A DNA stretch of 64,000 bases from Lingula anatina (taxonomy: Eukaryota; Brachiopoda; Lingulata; Lingulida; Lingulidae), in the NCBI RefSeq assembly GCF_001039355.2, contig NW_019774402.1:1034431-1098430 (forward strand), given 5' to 3'. Position numbers and translations under genes: made by a program. The notes below the pieces were generated by a model, which saw nothing but the letters and a program-made list of their open reading frames with translations, was not told the origin of the DNA and made no database searches. Shown here piece by piece: positions 10,242-23,798 of the stretch (position 1 is the stretch's first letter; every line of letters begins with the position of its first letter).

Positions 10242-12318
10242 ACTGCCTTCTTAATATCACAGATAACCTGAAACAAGAGACGACCATAAGCATGTATTCT
10301 TATGAACTCATAACTTTAAAACTTTTGATAACAAATGACATTACAAATGACACAAACGACATTATTCACAAAATGATTCACCATGTCATAAGAAAATCAT
10401 ATTTTCTCTAACTATGGCATATGCAGAGTTTCCTACGAAAAAAATATCAACGGCTGACAGTGACAAGTTTGGTCGTCGTCGTAATTCTTCAGGAATACTT
10501 TAAACATTATTTCGCGTGTGTAATGGTGGTTAAACGTGCTGCAACTTGACATCAAGGAAGAAAATATTTAAGGTGCGTTTTGTAGCGACGATAAGCGGGT
10601 TGTTTATTCGGTTTGGAGAAGTGTGATGGCCTTAAAATATATTGAAGAAATGAAAGTTCACCATAATGCCAACAATTTGTCATATTAACCACGAACTACG
10701 ATTGACATCCTGTTAAGAAACAAACAAAGGATTGTGTTCTTATGAACCTATGATAACACCTAATTATCCATACTTATTATTTAGAAAAATCATCTAACAA
10801 ACATTTACCTAGATGTACAAACTAACATCTATTGGCATGATAAATCATACAAATGATCGACTAACTATCATTATGGCAATGCAATACGAGCTCAAATGGC
10901 CCGTGCATTCGTAAAAATACGAGATAAAATTATCATTTGAACTGCAATAAAACTATAGTCTTTAGCATAGAAAATCCAGTGTCAAGAGTAATTATTGGGC
11001 TACTTTGTATATTAACTCTTAAAATAAATTGGCATGTGTTCAAAACTGCCGAAGATTCTTAGATTAGGCCGTGATTTCACTCTTAGTACATGTATGGCAG
11101 CTGTTAGCACACACGTGAACCCCAAACAGGCACGTATGGAAGATATCAGAATGTACAATAGGATGGTTGTACAAAAACAAAGATCCATGGGAATGCGGAA
11201 TAAGGGCAATTGTGATTCGTGATAAAGCACCATATACTGGGTACATGCACAAAATGTGGGTTTATAAACGCTGGAAATTGAAACTGTTTGCCTTAACATA
11301 TGTTCCTGAAGACCGTCACCTTGACCACACATAATATCCCAGTATATCGTACATGTACATCGTACTGGGGTAGGTCTGTACCATGGCCGCCCACGTAACT
11401 TGCACAACAAAATCAAATAGAATACTATATCTGACATAATGGCGATGACAAGGTGTTTTCTATATGTCTCCACGCATCTGTGCGTCATGGTCCTTGAGAA
11501 TGGATCTCAGATGGAACTGTTTTCTCGGCTTCCATACGTAACGCATTGAAGATGTGTTTTTACATTAACAAAATATCCCACTTTTTCAATATAAAAGTGA
11601 ACTAGTTCTTTACTGATCTTCATAAAAAGCAAAAGGCTTTTAATAAAGGGACAAACCTGACATTTTAAAATAGACCTCCATACATCTCTTTTGTTGCATT
11701 TATAAGGCAACTTTCTCAAATTTAGAACTGTCTTTTTTAAGCTACCGTACGAAAGCAGTACTCAAATTCAGAATTCAAAATTCAAACAGCGTTCACTGCC
11801 ATCAAACCTCATCCTCATTGACTACAATGTAGGAATTTAAGCAGAAATGACGCTTTGTCTGGCTTTAGATGTCATTTCAGTCAGTCGTGTTTGGCACATA
11901 CTCTTGGACCGTGGAACACTTTTATATTTCTGAAGGTTGAAAGCAGATGACAGTCACAGTTTGATGGTTGACACCTCCAGTCAACAATATGTTTACTCGT
12001 ATTGACTGAACGAGACCCTTCTCATAGTTAAAAGGAACAATAACGAGAACTGTTTGCGTGATTGTAAACTACTACTACTGATAAAATAGTTCGACTTGCA
12101 TGTAAATATCAACGCCTTTCCTTTTATAAGAAGGGTCACCTTATCAAACCATATAACAAGACAATCAAACACGATTCAGAGGAAAGGGAACCGCCTATCA
12201 AAGTTACTCATCTCAATATACGCTTCTCCACGCCTTACATATTGCACTTACTCAGCCCTCCCATAGAATAACCCTAAGCTGCTTTTAATGCATTTTGAAC
12301 ATGCGATAAATCTTAAAG

Positions 12319-12319
12319 N
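12319..12319. other. Single n: probable contig join
   Basis: It marks the exact right end of block copy A and truncates the third paralogue's exon on the following contig. The n at 4454 marks the left end of copy A in the same way. Confidence 0.6.
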
Positions 12320-12415
12320 TCCACCTGTGGAGGTCTCAACAACTACGAACTCATCAGGGACAGCGACGAAGTAGGACGCAACCAGCTCAGGGGGCGGTGG
12401 AGGGAGAGGCTCCAT
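12320..12415 (-). CDS. Third paralogue of the membrane-protein family, start of last exon (partial)
   Basis: On the minus strand the acceptor CAATTGTAG is followed by ATGGAGCC and 32 open codons. They begin MEPLPPPPPEL and contain VPDEFVVVET, directly comparable to PPGFVGIPDEFVVVEG at the start of the last exon (6506 and 14846) of the two complete genes. The exon starts in the same phase and also with ATG. It runs into the n at 12319, so the rest is lost. It is clearly more diverged than copies A and B, so the family has at least two distinct loci. Nothing else of this gene is seen in the 260 bases up to 12676. Confidence 0.65.
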
Positions 12416-14456
12416 CTACAATTGAAAAAAAAAAAAAGAAATAATGCGCAACTGATGGAATAGTGTTTATAAATATGTAGTTGGCAAACTTAAATTAGTT
12501 TATTGTTATATATGCAACGAGTACCACTAAGCTCACCTAGAAAAAGATTAGTTGGATTATGATAATAGACAATTGTACGTGTATCTCACTGTGACATTAT
12601 TGTGTTGGACATGCAAAGAAAATGACTACATTACTGTCGGGCCAGCAAGACAGAAGCTTGTTATGTATATACTTATCATCTCTGCTGTTGATGAAATTGA
12701 TATGACTTTTAATTGTTACAATGGCTGATATAATGAAGCGCGGGCAATAAGATAACACCAGTAATGGAAAGTGTTGACATTAATGAGCACCAGACACGGG
12801 GAGTAGTTCACAAATTGACTTATATGTATCAGTTCATTTAAATTTTATTCAGTCTGTTAACTTACGGTTCTGGCTTATATCACAAAATTATGAACCTTCA
12901 CCCTTGACAAAAAAGCTCAAGTTACGCTAATTTTAATTCCGATGCATATTTGCATATTTTTAGAATATTCCTTAATTAATTAATTACGTGAAATTGTTCA
13001 ACGATTACATTTTGCTAGGTTTAAAGACGCTTGCTTTTTTGATAAAATACCTTTTCAAAGTTATTAAACTTAAGTTTTCTTCAAAAAACGAATGTACTTT
13101 TATGTTGCTTTGTAGTTTTTATATATAATATGCTTCTAGAAAGTGTTTCTAGGCATTTGCGAAATCAATGGTCTACACTATCTTAGAAGTAAGTCCTTGG
13201 TGAAGGACTGCGTTCACTGAGTGTTTTTCTAGTTCTTCGTGAAATTAATGGTCTTGATTAGTGGACATAGTCAATGGACTTGTAGTAACTACCGAGTATC
13301 ATGCTAACATCGGTGTCACCAATCTTTTACAAGCCAGTGTCATCTTCTTACGAGACTCATGTTTCTAATCTGCAAATCTGACGACTCTGAAGGAACTGTG
13401 TAGTTAACTGTCGATGATTTAACTGTTCTCGGTTTATAACTTTTGATTCTAGGCGTAGATCTACCGGTATATTTGAATCCTTCATGTCCATGTAAACTTT
13501 CACGTAAAACGAAGTCTCTCTGCCCTAAATATCTGTTTGGACACTCTTAAATATTTCTCTGCGAGAATTACAGACAAAATGTTGAGTCACCCGTGTGTCA
13601 GAGTGATATATTACGTATGACTGATGAATTCGTCTTGTTTTTTTAATCATTTATTTACTCTGCTGCTACCGGATTATGACTACTAGTAACGAAACAAACA
13701 GTTTTTTTTTGTCATGCTACATGTACTAGTAACTGAAAATAGTTTTTTAGATAAAATTTTCTAACTTTCTTTTTTCTATACGTATGTACGGAATCAGACC
13801 AAACTGAAATTACTGACTGTAGTGATAGTACAACTGTGTAAGTATCCGCTTATTTCATTAAGAAACGATGAGATTGTTAAAACAATTTATTTTCATTCAG
13901 TGGTACATAAAGACGGACAACATTTAAAAAAAAGAGAACAAGTTTCAAGCAGCATGTATTAAATTGCTCACATTATTGACCTACTACCCTATTTTGAAGA
14001 GGGCAAGAACGAGGCCTCTATGTATTGCACATAATTTAGTTGACGCTTTGAGTTAATACTATAAATAAATTAAAAGAAAATCATAAGCAGCGACAACATC
14101 AATACTTTTCATTTTATGTACAGTCACCATTGACGCAAAGTGTGCATGACGAGAGGCGTGTTTTATACTCGAGACGGATAATAGACCTTTTATATTGCTC
14201 TTGGCACGATATTGTTTCGTAAATGTCACAAAAGCATCTGCAAACATTCAAAGCACAACGAAACCCACCTCCCCAATATGACATTGGTTCCATTATATCA
14301 TCAATCTATAACATTTTTATCGCGTCTGCCGGGATATTCTCCCAAAACAAATGATTAAATCACCACAATTAACGTCGGTTTTAAAATTCAGTAGATCTAT
14401 CAAACTTTCTGTTTGACAAAGCTAGTAACCTGATTTGGCGTGGCAAGTACTGCCAT

Positions 14457-17400
14457 CTATACTGGAGAGTCTCTTCCAATCAATGCGTCGCTGGTCATTG
14501 ACATGTTGTCTCCTCGGCTGGGATAGTTCGCTTCGGACATGTAGTCGGGTATTTCCGGTACTTCTGGTAACACTAACTGGAACTTGTCACCTCTACGCAC
14601 GGCGTCCACTGCCTTGGTGATAATACGCACAAAAGGCAGAAGATCGACATCATTACTGACTGTGAACAAGTTTTCATCGTTAGAGACGGGGTACAGCATT
14701 CTCGCAATGAACCTTTCCTCTCTGTAATTGACGGCTTCAGCCCGGGCAAATATTTGTTCTCCTTTTGGTCCTTCAACAACGACGAATTCGTCTGGAATAC
14801 CAACAAACCCTGGTGGAAGTTGTGGGACTCGCGGCATGGTGCGCATCTGGGAGAAAAGAAATTGTTTTCACAATGTGATGTCAATCGCAAAAATAGAAAC
14901 ATTAAAAAAAAATAGTCTCTGTGCAAAATAAGCATTATTTCTGAGTCACTGAGCAAACACATACATGTAGAGCAAGAACATCATTACAATCATTCTGTCA
15001 CCGACACCACATGGCATCAGCGCGATTTATTCAGTTACTCCAAAAACTACGTTTCTATCATTACCCCGTTGTGAAGTTATTCTATTCTATTCTTTCGGCC
15101 ATACCTGTTATCATGCATGCCGTTCATTTATGTGTATAAAAAAGAAATGAGATTGCGGTTACTTACCGCATTTTTTTCCGATGGCTTGGCTAATATAAAA
15201 ACTGGAGCTGTGTTATCACCCATGGTACCCATCACAAACGTGCACCGACTACACCTTGGTTTAGAACTCGCGGAATAGTTTGAAACGCGCTGATGCAATG
15301 TTTGCAAGTAATCAAACCGGACACAATCACACAACACGTCACGTTGGAAAGCAGCAGAGAGATAAAGAGTTGGTTTCCCTTAATAAATATAAATACATCA
15401 AATTTTCAGAGCCTAAGGTTTGAAAAATCGGTTCGTTAGAATTAACTCAAAAGCAAATCGTAATAAGGTCTAACCTCTGTTCCCTCTGGGCCTTCTTTGG
15501 GCACAAGGCTTCTGTTCATAGTGCTTCCTGCTTTGCCATTCTGGTACAAGAATTTGGCCCTCGCTAGGAACAGACGTTTCTTGTAGTCAAGATACAACCA
15601 CACGCCATAGATGACCGCAAGGATGGCCAGACAGAAAAGGCCGATGGCTATGGCTGAGATCTCCCAATGATGTAAACCTAAAAACAAGAAAATCAACTAT
15701 ATTACATCAATACCTATATTTAATGAGCGGAGGGGCATTGAATCATCGTTAGTTTTGTGCTGATGCATTTTAGTGCGCATTACTTTTTATACCCCTAAAG
15801 ACAAATGGGGCGGCATTCTTTTGATAAAAATCACTCTATCTCAATCAAGTGTCAAGAGGCACTATAAAATGGATGTCTTTATGAAATGGGATAATTGTAA
15901 AAAGATGACAATGTGCAGTCAATGTGCAGTACTATAACCGTTTATTATATAGTATAAGATGATTTCAAGCATCTTAAAAAATGTGGGCTTCAAATGTTGG
16001 TCTTCCTAGTATCGGGTAGAGGAGGGAGGGCATTGCGACTTCATTAGAAATTTTTATCATCATTACATTCAGTTGTGACCAAGTCTGTCAGAGTGAACAG
16101 ACGAAACAGTCAAGAGGTAAATCAAATTTCAGGATCTAGCATAAATGAAACCTTTCTGACTAGCTATTTAAACATCAATTTTCAATATGTTTGAAATAAG
16201 TTTTAAATCTTCTGCAAAATGAAAGGCGCAGTTCTTGAAGATGTATATCCTTTCCGAATGCTTGGACAATTTAGAAAGCAAGTGAAGTTTTTTCTACCTT
16301 GCAAAGAAGGCATCATGTGATGTTTTTTTTTTACTAACAAATAAATGAGCTTCTCATTTATGCTGCTCACGTATAGATGTTCACCAAAAGTTTTATTTTT
16401 GACAAAAGGGTATGAAGGTCGCTGAATGCTCAAGTAAGACAATAGCCATTATTTTATCAGCCTGCATGTATGACAACGTGCCTGTATCTAGGGCAAAGGA
16501 GTATAAGAACAAGAGACACCTGTCTCAATGATATATCAGATAACGGCGTAGGTCCCTTTTGGGAACATATATTTTGATAAGAAGATATCTGTGACAGCCT
16601 TTGTCTTAGTATAAATAAACGACATTGTCCTCCATATGAAGACACTGTGGCGTTGTGTAAATAATGTAAATATAAAAAGGACAGTGTAGTGGTGATATCG
16701 TTGGAAAATAACTTCCATCATAGTCGATTAAACTGTACAATATCTTGTCAGTATAAACATGTACATGGTCCAGTATTTTAAAATGTATTCTTATAAATAC
16801 TCCTGGTTTCTATTCTGGAATATAAATTTTATCTTTAGTTATCGTCCGAATAAATCAAATGAATGCATAGATATTGAATTGGACATCTAATACTACCTAT
16901 TTCCAGTATGAAATATTATTCTGGTTAAATGGAAGTGCGGGGCGGGATGCCACGTGGGGTATAAATCATAAAGCAATTTAGGGTCACGTGGAAAGATTCA
17001 TTGGCATGAAGTCCTGTTGTTTATCTTTAGTAATTATATTATCAATGAGATATTACTGCATTGGGAAACTCATCTTAAGTTTTTCGTTTGTGTGGGAACT
17101 TGGATATTGAAGGGGAAAAATACGAAATTTTCATGGCAGTTACAAACTGAATTTTTTCAATATTTAAAATGTTGATGTTCTTATCTTTTTCTTGTCCAGT
17201 TTGACAGATTGATATTTACTTGATAATTTGGAATTTATATTCATACTGTTGTAAGTCGTGATAATCTTCACTACAAATCAACTGAGGTCTGGCTAATTGA
17301 TATCCTTTCCTTCTCGAAATAATAGGTACAGCTGTTCAAAATCAATGTATAATCCACCTCAGAAAGGCTATGGCAGGACAGACCTCGGCTTATCTTGATA

Positions 17401-17986
17401 CAAAAACAAACAAATAAACAGAGAAACACACACACATACACACCTACACCCCCCCCACACACACATACACACACGCACACACACACCGTGATGAAAAAAG
17501 CAAGATGAATGAAAGCTTTTCTTCGTTTGCGTTCTACTTTGATGTTTAACCAGACGATGGAATTATTTCCCCTTTATGTTATCTAAATGTAGTTCTTCCC
17601 TGGCCTGTATTTTTGCTTACTAAAGATAAAAAAGCTTTTTAAATGCCAAGTTGACATTGTAAACGATGATACTGTGTGCTTATCTTATTCTTGATGACAC
17701 TAAATCATGCTGGATAATTAAACAATAGGGTGTGATGAATGACCAGGAAATAATTTTTCTATATTTTTTCTTAAATTTTTATTCATTATACAGTCTTTTT
17801 CCACGGACAAATTGGAATAGTATAACGCATATTTTGCTAATCAATTGAAGACAGATTTTTTATGTAATTTGATTTTTCTGCTTTTTAAAACCATTTATGA
17901 CGCTTTACTCATAAGCATAAGTTAACAATTAAACCTGATCAAAATTGATATGTAAAATGATATAACTTACCACCAAAATCCACCAT
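14457..17986 (-). CDS. Uncharacterised single-pass membrane protein, 243 aa (copy B)
   Basis: Exons 17971-17986, 15475-15677, 15167-15289 and 14457-14846 have the same lengths and phases as copy A. The transmembrane exon is identical at nucleotide level. The 123-bp third exon has two replacements (Ile to Met in GTIGD, Gly to Glu in PSGKN) and no silent change. The 390-bp last exon has seven substitutions, all silent. The first coding exon is again preceded by an apparent acceptor (TTTCAG before 18012). Either an allele of copy A or a very recent paralogue. The donor GTAAGT after the third exon and acceptor CTCCCAG before the last exon are strong. Confidence 0.72.
17417..17487. repeat. CA-rich microsatellite
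   Basis: Interrupted (CA)n with ACAC and TACA units and a C run. The corresponding place in copy A (about 9695-9722) has only a short AAAC/CACA tract, so this is a length difference between the two copies. Confidence 0.8.
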
Positions 17987-20900
17987 ACTGCCTTCTTAAT
18001 ATCACAGATAATCTGAAACAAGAGACGACCATAAGCATGTATTCTTATGAACTCATAACTTTAAAACTTTTGATAACAAATGACAAACGACATTATTCAC
18101 AAAATGATTCACCATGTCATAAGAAAATCATATTTTATCTAACTATGGCACATGCAGAGTTTCCTACGAAAAAAATATCAACGGCTGACAGTGACAAGTT
18201 TGGTCGTCGTCGTAATTCTTCAGGAATACTTTAAACATTATTTCGCGTGTGTAATGGTGGTTAAACGTGCTGCAACTTGACATCAAGGAAGAAAATATTT
18301 AAGGTGCGTTTTGTAGCGACGATAAGCGGGTTGTTTATTCGGTTTGGAGAAGTGTGATGGCCTTAAATTATATTAAAGAAATGAAAGTTCACCATATGCC
18401 AACAATTTGTCATATTAAACACGAACTACGATTGACATCCTGTTAAGAAACAAACAAAGGATTGTGTTCTTATGAACCTATGATAACACCTAATTATCCA
18501 TACTTATTATTTAGAAAAATCATCGAACAAACATTTACATAGATGTACAAACTAACATCTATTGGCACGATGAATCATACAAATGATCGACTAACTATCG
18601 TTATAGCAATGAATACGAGCTCAAATGGCCCGTGCATTCGTACAAATACGAGATAAAATTATCATTTGAACTGCAATAAAACTATAGTCTTTGGTAAAGA
18701 AAATCCAGTGTCAAGAGTAATTATTGAGCTACTTTGTATATTAACTCTTAAAATAAATGGCATGTGTTTAAAACTGCCGAAGATTCTTAGATTAGGTCGT
18801 GATTTCACTCTTTGTACATGTATGGCAGCTGTTAGCACACACGTAAACCCCAAACAGGCACGTATGGAAGATATCAGAATGTACAATAGGATGGTTGTAC
18901 AAAAACAAAGATCCATGGGAATGTGGAATAAAGGCAATTGTGATTCGTGATAAAACACCATATACCGGGTTCATGCACAAAACGTAGGTTTATAAACGCT
19001 GGAAATTGAAACTGTTTGGCTTTACAGATGTTCATGAAGACCGACACCTTGACCACGCATAATCCAATATTGACCCCTCGACCACTTATTAGGCATAAAT
19101 ATGTATATTGTGCATCGTAATGGGGTAGGTCTGTACCATGGCCGCCCACGTAACTTGCACAACAAAATCAAATGAAATACTACATCTGACATAATGGCGA
19201 TGACAAGGTGTTTTCTATTTGTCTCCATGCATCTGTGCGTCATGGTCCTTGAGAATGGCTCTCAGATGGAACTGTTTTCTCGTGCTTAGATACGGAACGC
19301 ATTGAAGAGGTGTTTTTACATTAACAAAATATCCCACTTTTTCAACATAAAAGTGAACTAGTTCTTTACTGATCTTCATAAAAAGCAAAAGGCTTTTAAT
19401 AAAGGGACAAACCTGACATTTTAAAATAGACCTCCATACCTCTCTTTTGTTGCATTTATAAGGCAACTTTCTCAAATTTAGAACTGTCTTTTTCAAGCTA
19501 CCGTACGAAAGCAGTACTCAAATTCAGAATTCAAAATTCAAACAGCGTTCACTGCCATCAAACCTCATCCTCATTGACTACAATGTAGGAATTTAAGCAG
19601 AAATGACGCTTTGTCTGGCTTTAGATGTCATTTCAGTCAGTCGTGTTTGGCACATACTCTTGGACCGTGGAACACTTTTATATTTCTGAAGGTTGAAAGC
19701 AGATGACAGTCACAGTTTGATGGTTGACACCTCCAGTCAACAATATGTTTACTCGTATTGACTGAACGAGACCCTTCTCATAGTTAAAAGGAACAATAAC
19801 GAGAACTGTTTGCGTGATTGTAAACTACTACTACTGATAAAATAGTTCGACTTGCATGTAAATATCAACGCCTTTCCTTTTATAAGAAGGGTCACCTTAT
19901 CAAACCATATAACAAGACGATCAAACACGATTCAGAGGAAAGGGAACCGCCTATCAAAGTTACTCATCTCAATATACGCTTCTCCACGCCTTACATATTG
20001 CACTTACTCAGCCCTCCCATAGAATAACCCTAAGCTGCTTTTAATGCATTTTGAACATGCGATAAATCTTCAAGGTTCCGTGTATGTTAAAAGTTGGGAG
20101 ACTTGATGAGCAGCGACAAGGTGCCCTTTGAGTGCTCTGTTCATGACAAACGAATGATTTTGTGTAACAATAGATGTTTTGTCTATCTGTATATCGGCCT
20201 AATTTGTCTGTCCTATGACGGAATTTCAGCTCTTATTTTTCAGCTCCCATATTTGTACATCAATGTGGAACTGTTGAAATGATAGTAATGAAGACTAATA
20301 CTTAGTAATCTTCTCGGACACCTAAGTTTCAATGGTTGGTGTAAAAATCGTTTTGAGGGACAAAAACGTTGAAACATTTTAATACACCTTATTAAATCAT
20401 ATATGCACTTGCTTAAAAAAATCTAATGACCTCACTACAAATATGCATTTGAGAACCAAATATCTCAGGTTCCAGAAATTTCTTACTTTTTACCCACTCC
20501 TTGAACTTTATCACCTTTCACTTTGACGACATTTTAAAAACTTCAAATTTGCCTTCATTGATCATGACTTTCTATTACGTATAGGCACGCAGTATAGGCA
20601 CGCAACACGGGTGCAGGTTTGCCAAATACTCAACAATGAGAACTATTATTATCATTGTTATTATTATTATTATACATATCATGTCTGTTTTATGGAAGCT
20701 TAAACCCACTTCTCGTTTATAATATACTTACGTTTTACACATCTAGAGGTCAGAGATATGAGAAAAGATGCATATGTTGTGTAAATATTGTGTACAATAC
20801 TTACATAAGTATAACATGGGGCTTAATATTAAACGAACGACCGATAAACATTGCAACATTTGAAACATTATTACTGGAGATCGATCGGCAACCCTAAACT

Positions 20901-22273
20901 AAAAACTTGATGGCTATAACAGTTATACATTTTAGAACTTGCTTACGTTTTTATTTACTACGTATACGCCCCAGCACAATAAATCCAAATACTATATACT
21001 AGTAAGAGCATGGAGCCGAAAGTAAGATCAGTAAGACAGAAAAAAAATAGTTAATTTTCATCTTGAGTAGTTATGACTTAGTTTGCTTTAAATAAATTCT
21101 CTGAACCTATTGTAAATTACCTACTGCTTATTCCCCCAACATTGAATTAGAATAGAATTTCGGTCCTGAACTAATGACCAAATTTTGTCTTCTTTTTTAA
21201 CAATTCCTTATGCGCTAGGCTTAACCATACTATCGTCCTTTATGGCAGACGACATGCAATGTGGGAAGAGGCGTCCAAACCAAAGTGCTGCACCGCCTAT
21301 ATGAACCCAGTCACTTTGGTGAGCGCTAAAAAGATTAGTATCTTAGTTAATATGCTACCATCAATGCAAGGATAATCATGGTTTCCCACAGGAGGTTTAT
21401 ATGTCCAAGTAAAACACGCGTTTTATGATTTTTATGCGTTTAATATGCGTGTATTGAGATCTAAAATAGATTTACAAACCTCTTCCCTCATGTAGTTTTT
21501 TCGAATAAAATACGGTGTTATACAGATTGCCATTGTGAAGTTTAAGATAGTGACTACTCAGGATTTGGAATGAGTAGACACACAATTGTTTTACTGTCCA
21601 AGGAAGAACAAATAATTTTCAAAAGCATATTTTGTTTCGAGTAGAAGCCTAATCATACCTTCAATTATAATTTTAATTCGACTTTAAGCGGCACTTGCCA
21701 AAAAGTTTTTTTTATTGCAACCGAGGATATAGTTAGTCATTTTTGTACCTAACGATGATTTACCTTTTGTTTCTACAACCTTGTAAATGGTTCACACTTC
21801 AAAGTGTAATCATGTGATCTTCCTAACAAGGAAAGGATACTCTCATTGTAATCATGCAATCTTGCAAGAATCTGTTCTTATCTCCTACATGTAACGCTTA
21901 TCTAGGGGCAGACCGCACCTAGGTCGCCCTTATCTCATCCCTTATTGAGATTTTTAGTCTGTAAAAACACTTATAAAACTTACACAATTCACGTCAGAAT
22001 AACACTAGTTGCTACTTGCTTCAGTATTGTAATCTCAAAGTTGACTCCATTAAAATATTGTGTGACTGGGTGGCCTAGTGCAATGCTACACGACTTAGTG
22101 TGCTCATGAAATACCCGGCCTGTGATATCCCTCTCTAGCTATACGTTTTTCCTTACCTCTGACAGTGGGTCGAGATGCGACACCTCACTACATGTACCCT
22201 CCCTAGTGGCCGTGGAGACGTTCTCACCACAGAGATATACGCTAGGACTGACTAACACCAGCCTATTTACTCC

Positions 22274-22400
22274 GTCCAAACGAACGCTAAAAGTCGGCCT
22301 GACTCACCCGGCACGGAATGTACAATGCTACCCTGTTCCAGCATATATTAAGTGAATCTGATGTCTTGTCTGATTCGCCAAGATTAACATGCTAGTCAGA
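22274..22400. repeat. 127-bp direct repeat, first copy
   Basis: Starts GTCCAAACGAACGC and ends CATGCTAGTCAGA. It is repeated almost perfectly at 23672-23798, about 1.4 kb downstream in the same orientation. No terminal inverted repeats or coding frame were recognised. Confidence 0.8.
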
Positions 22401-23671
22401 CTTGGTAAATGTCTTCTGTACGCTCATTCGTGCAGCTTTGAGACAGAGTATTGTGGCGATCACGACACATGCTACAAAGCGTCCAGTCTTAGACTATGGT
22501 GTTAATGAAAAGATTGTTGTGCCTTGACATATGCATTTAATAAAGTAACAAGGATATTTAATTAAGTAACAAGGACGATGGCCATTGGACAATGGATAAA
22601 ACAGCTTTGTTGGTAACACTAAGGTTGTATTCGCATCTTTATCATCATTTCTCCCCCTCCACCGAATATAGTTGTAGCTTAGGGAAAAGATGTTGTACAA
22701 TTACTAATAATTTTTTGAACTATGTTCATGATTAGTTTATTTCAAGTTCGCAGGTCACGCCATTAGTATGAAGAAGATTCACTCCATAGCATTTAAGTTT
22801 ACTACACTACGCAGTTTTGAATGGATGACGCTCGTAAATTTACAGATTGGCTGCATATCGCTAGAATAAAATACATGTACTGTAAGTTTGGAAGAACAAG
22901 TCAATTTTCTTTTAACAGAAGGAAAATATGTAATTGGAATGAAAAGAACAGAGAGGCAACTGTTGCAATGGCCACAGCGAAATGACGTTGAAATAAAGGT
23001 GAGTACATCATCATCCACAAGCCATTTTTAAATTCTGTTTTAGAGATACATTCATCACATGCTTGTAGGCCTACCGTGTATATCCATTATATGTTAGTAC
23101 AGTGGACATGTACATGTGCACTACTTGTGTGTTTTATTTGAATCATTTTGCTATAGATGGTATAGGTGCTTCTATAAAATGTTAGCATGTTAACCACCGT
23201 GCGACAATGATATTAGTAGCGTGTAAGTTAACTGTTATGAGTTTTCTCTCTTTCTGACAGCATATCCCTGTCACAGAGCACGCACCGCACATTTGGACTC
23301 CAATATCCGCTTCCCTCATGCATTCCCTCTGTGCAAGGCTCCTCTAGCACATCGATAGGTTAGCATCGCCCCAACAGCCCTCGGAACATCTAACGCATTT
23401 TCATTTTCTATATAAAGAAAAGCATGATCAAGTTAAACTAAATTTTGGGTAACTGGTGTGGAATGTGATAAAAACCACGGACAACATTTCACCACAAACT
23501 GACAAACTTACATATGTGTCTGAGAAGGTCTTCGCTACTTGTTAATGCGTTGAAAGGCGCGTATTCCCAGAGCAAAATACGAATATTTCAATTAAATTAG
23601 GTCAATGTGTGAGTATGAGCAAGAAAAAGTATTACTGTTCAGAGAGAATTATTATTTCATATATAAGAAAA

Positions 23672-23798
23672 GTCCAAATGAACGCTAAAAGTCGGCCTGA
23701 CTCACCCGGCACGGAATGTACAATGCTACCCTGTTCCAGCATATATTAAGTGAATCTGATGTCTTGTCTGATTCGTCAAGATTAACATGCTAGTCAGA
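23672..23798. repeat. 127-bp direct repeat, second copy
   Basis: Matches 22274-22400 with about two differences (AAATGAACGC for AAACGAACGC, TTCGTCAAG for TTCGCCAAG). The flanking sequences differ, so the repeat edges are sharp. Confidence 0.8.

Larger units (their letters stand above)
4455..12318. repeat. 7.9 kb duplicated block, copy A, bounded by n on both sides
   Basis: This interval lies between two single n bases and matches 12677-20072 essentially end to end, with scattered substitutions and indels. The largest indel is about 665 bp at 7724-8388, which is missing from copy B near 16070. About 125 bp near 12850-12975 of copy B are absent here after 4631. Because the whole contig is contained in its neighbour, it is most simply a second haplotype placed in tandem. 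Confidence 0.8.
12677..20072. repeat. 7.4 kb duplicated block, copy B
   Basis: Homologous to 4455-12318 in the same orientation and contiguous with unique sequence on both sides (12320-12676 and from 20073). It lacks the Penelope-bearing segment and carries about 125 bp absent from copy A. It also has a CA/GT-rich microsatellite at about 17417-17487 and rearranged sequence near 19060-19130. Confidence 0.85.

Noticed and set aside
11012-11488. 158-residue minus-strand open frame, longest in the first 30 kb
   Set aside because: The matching region of copy B (about 18740-19243) is frameshifted and rearranged, with many replacement changes, so the frame is not conserved.
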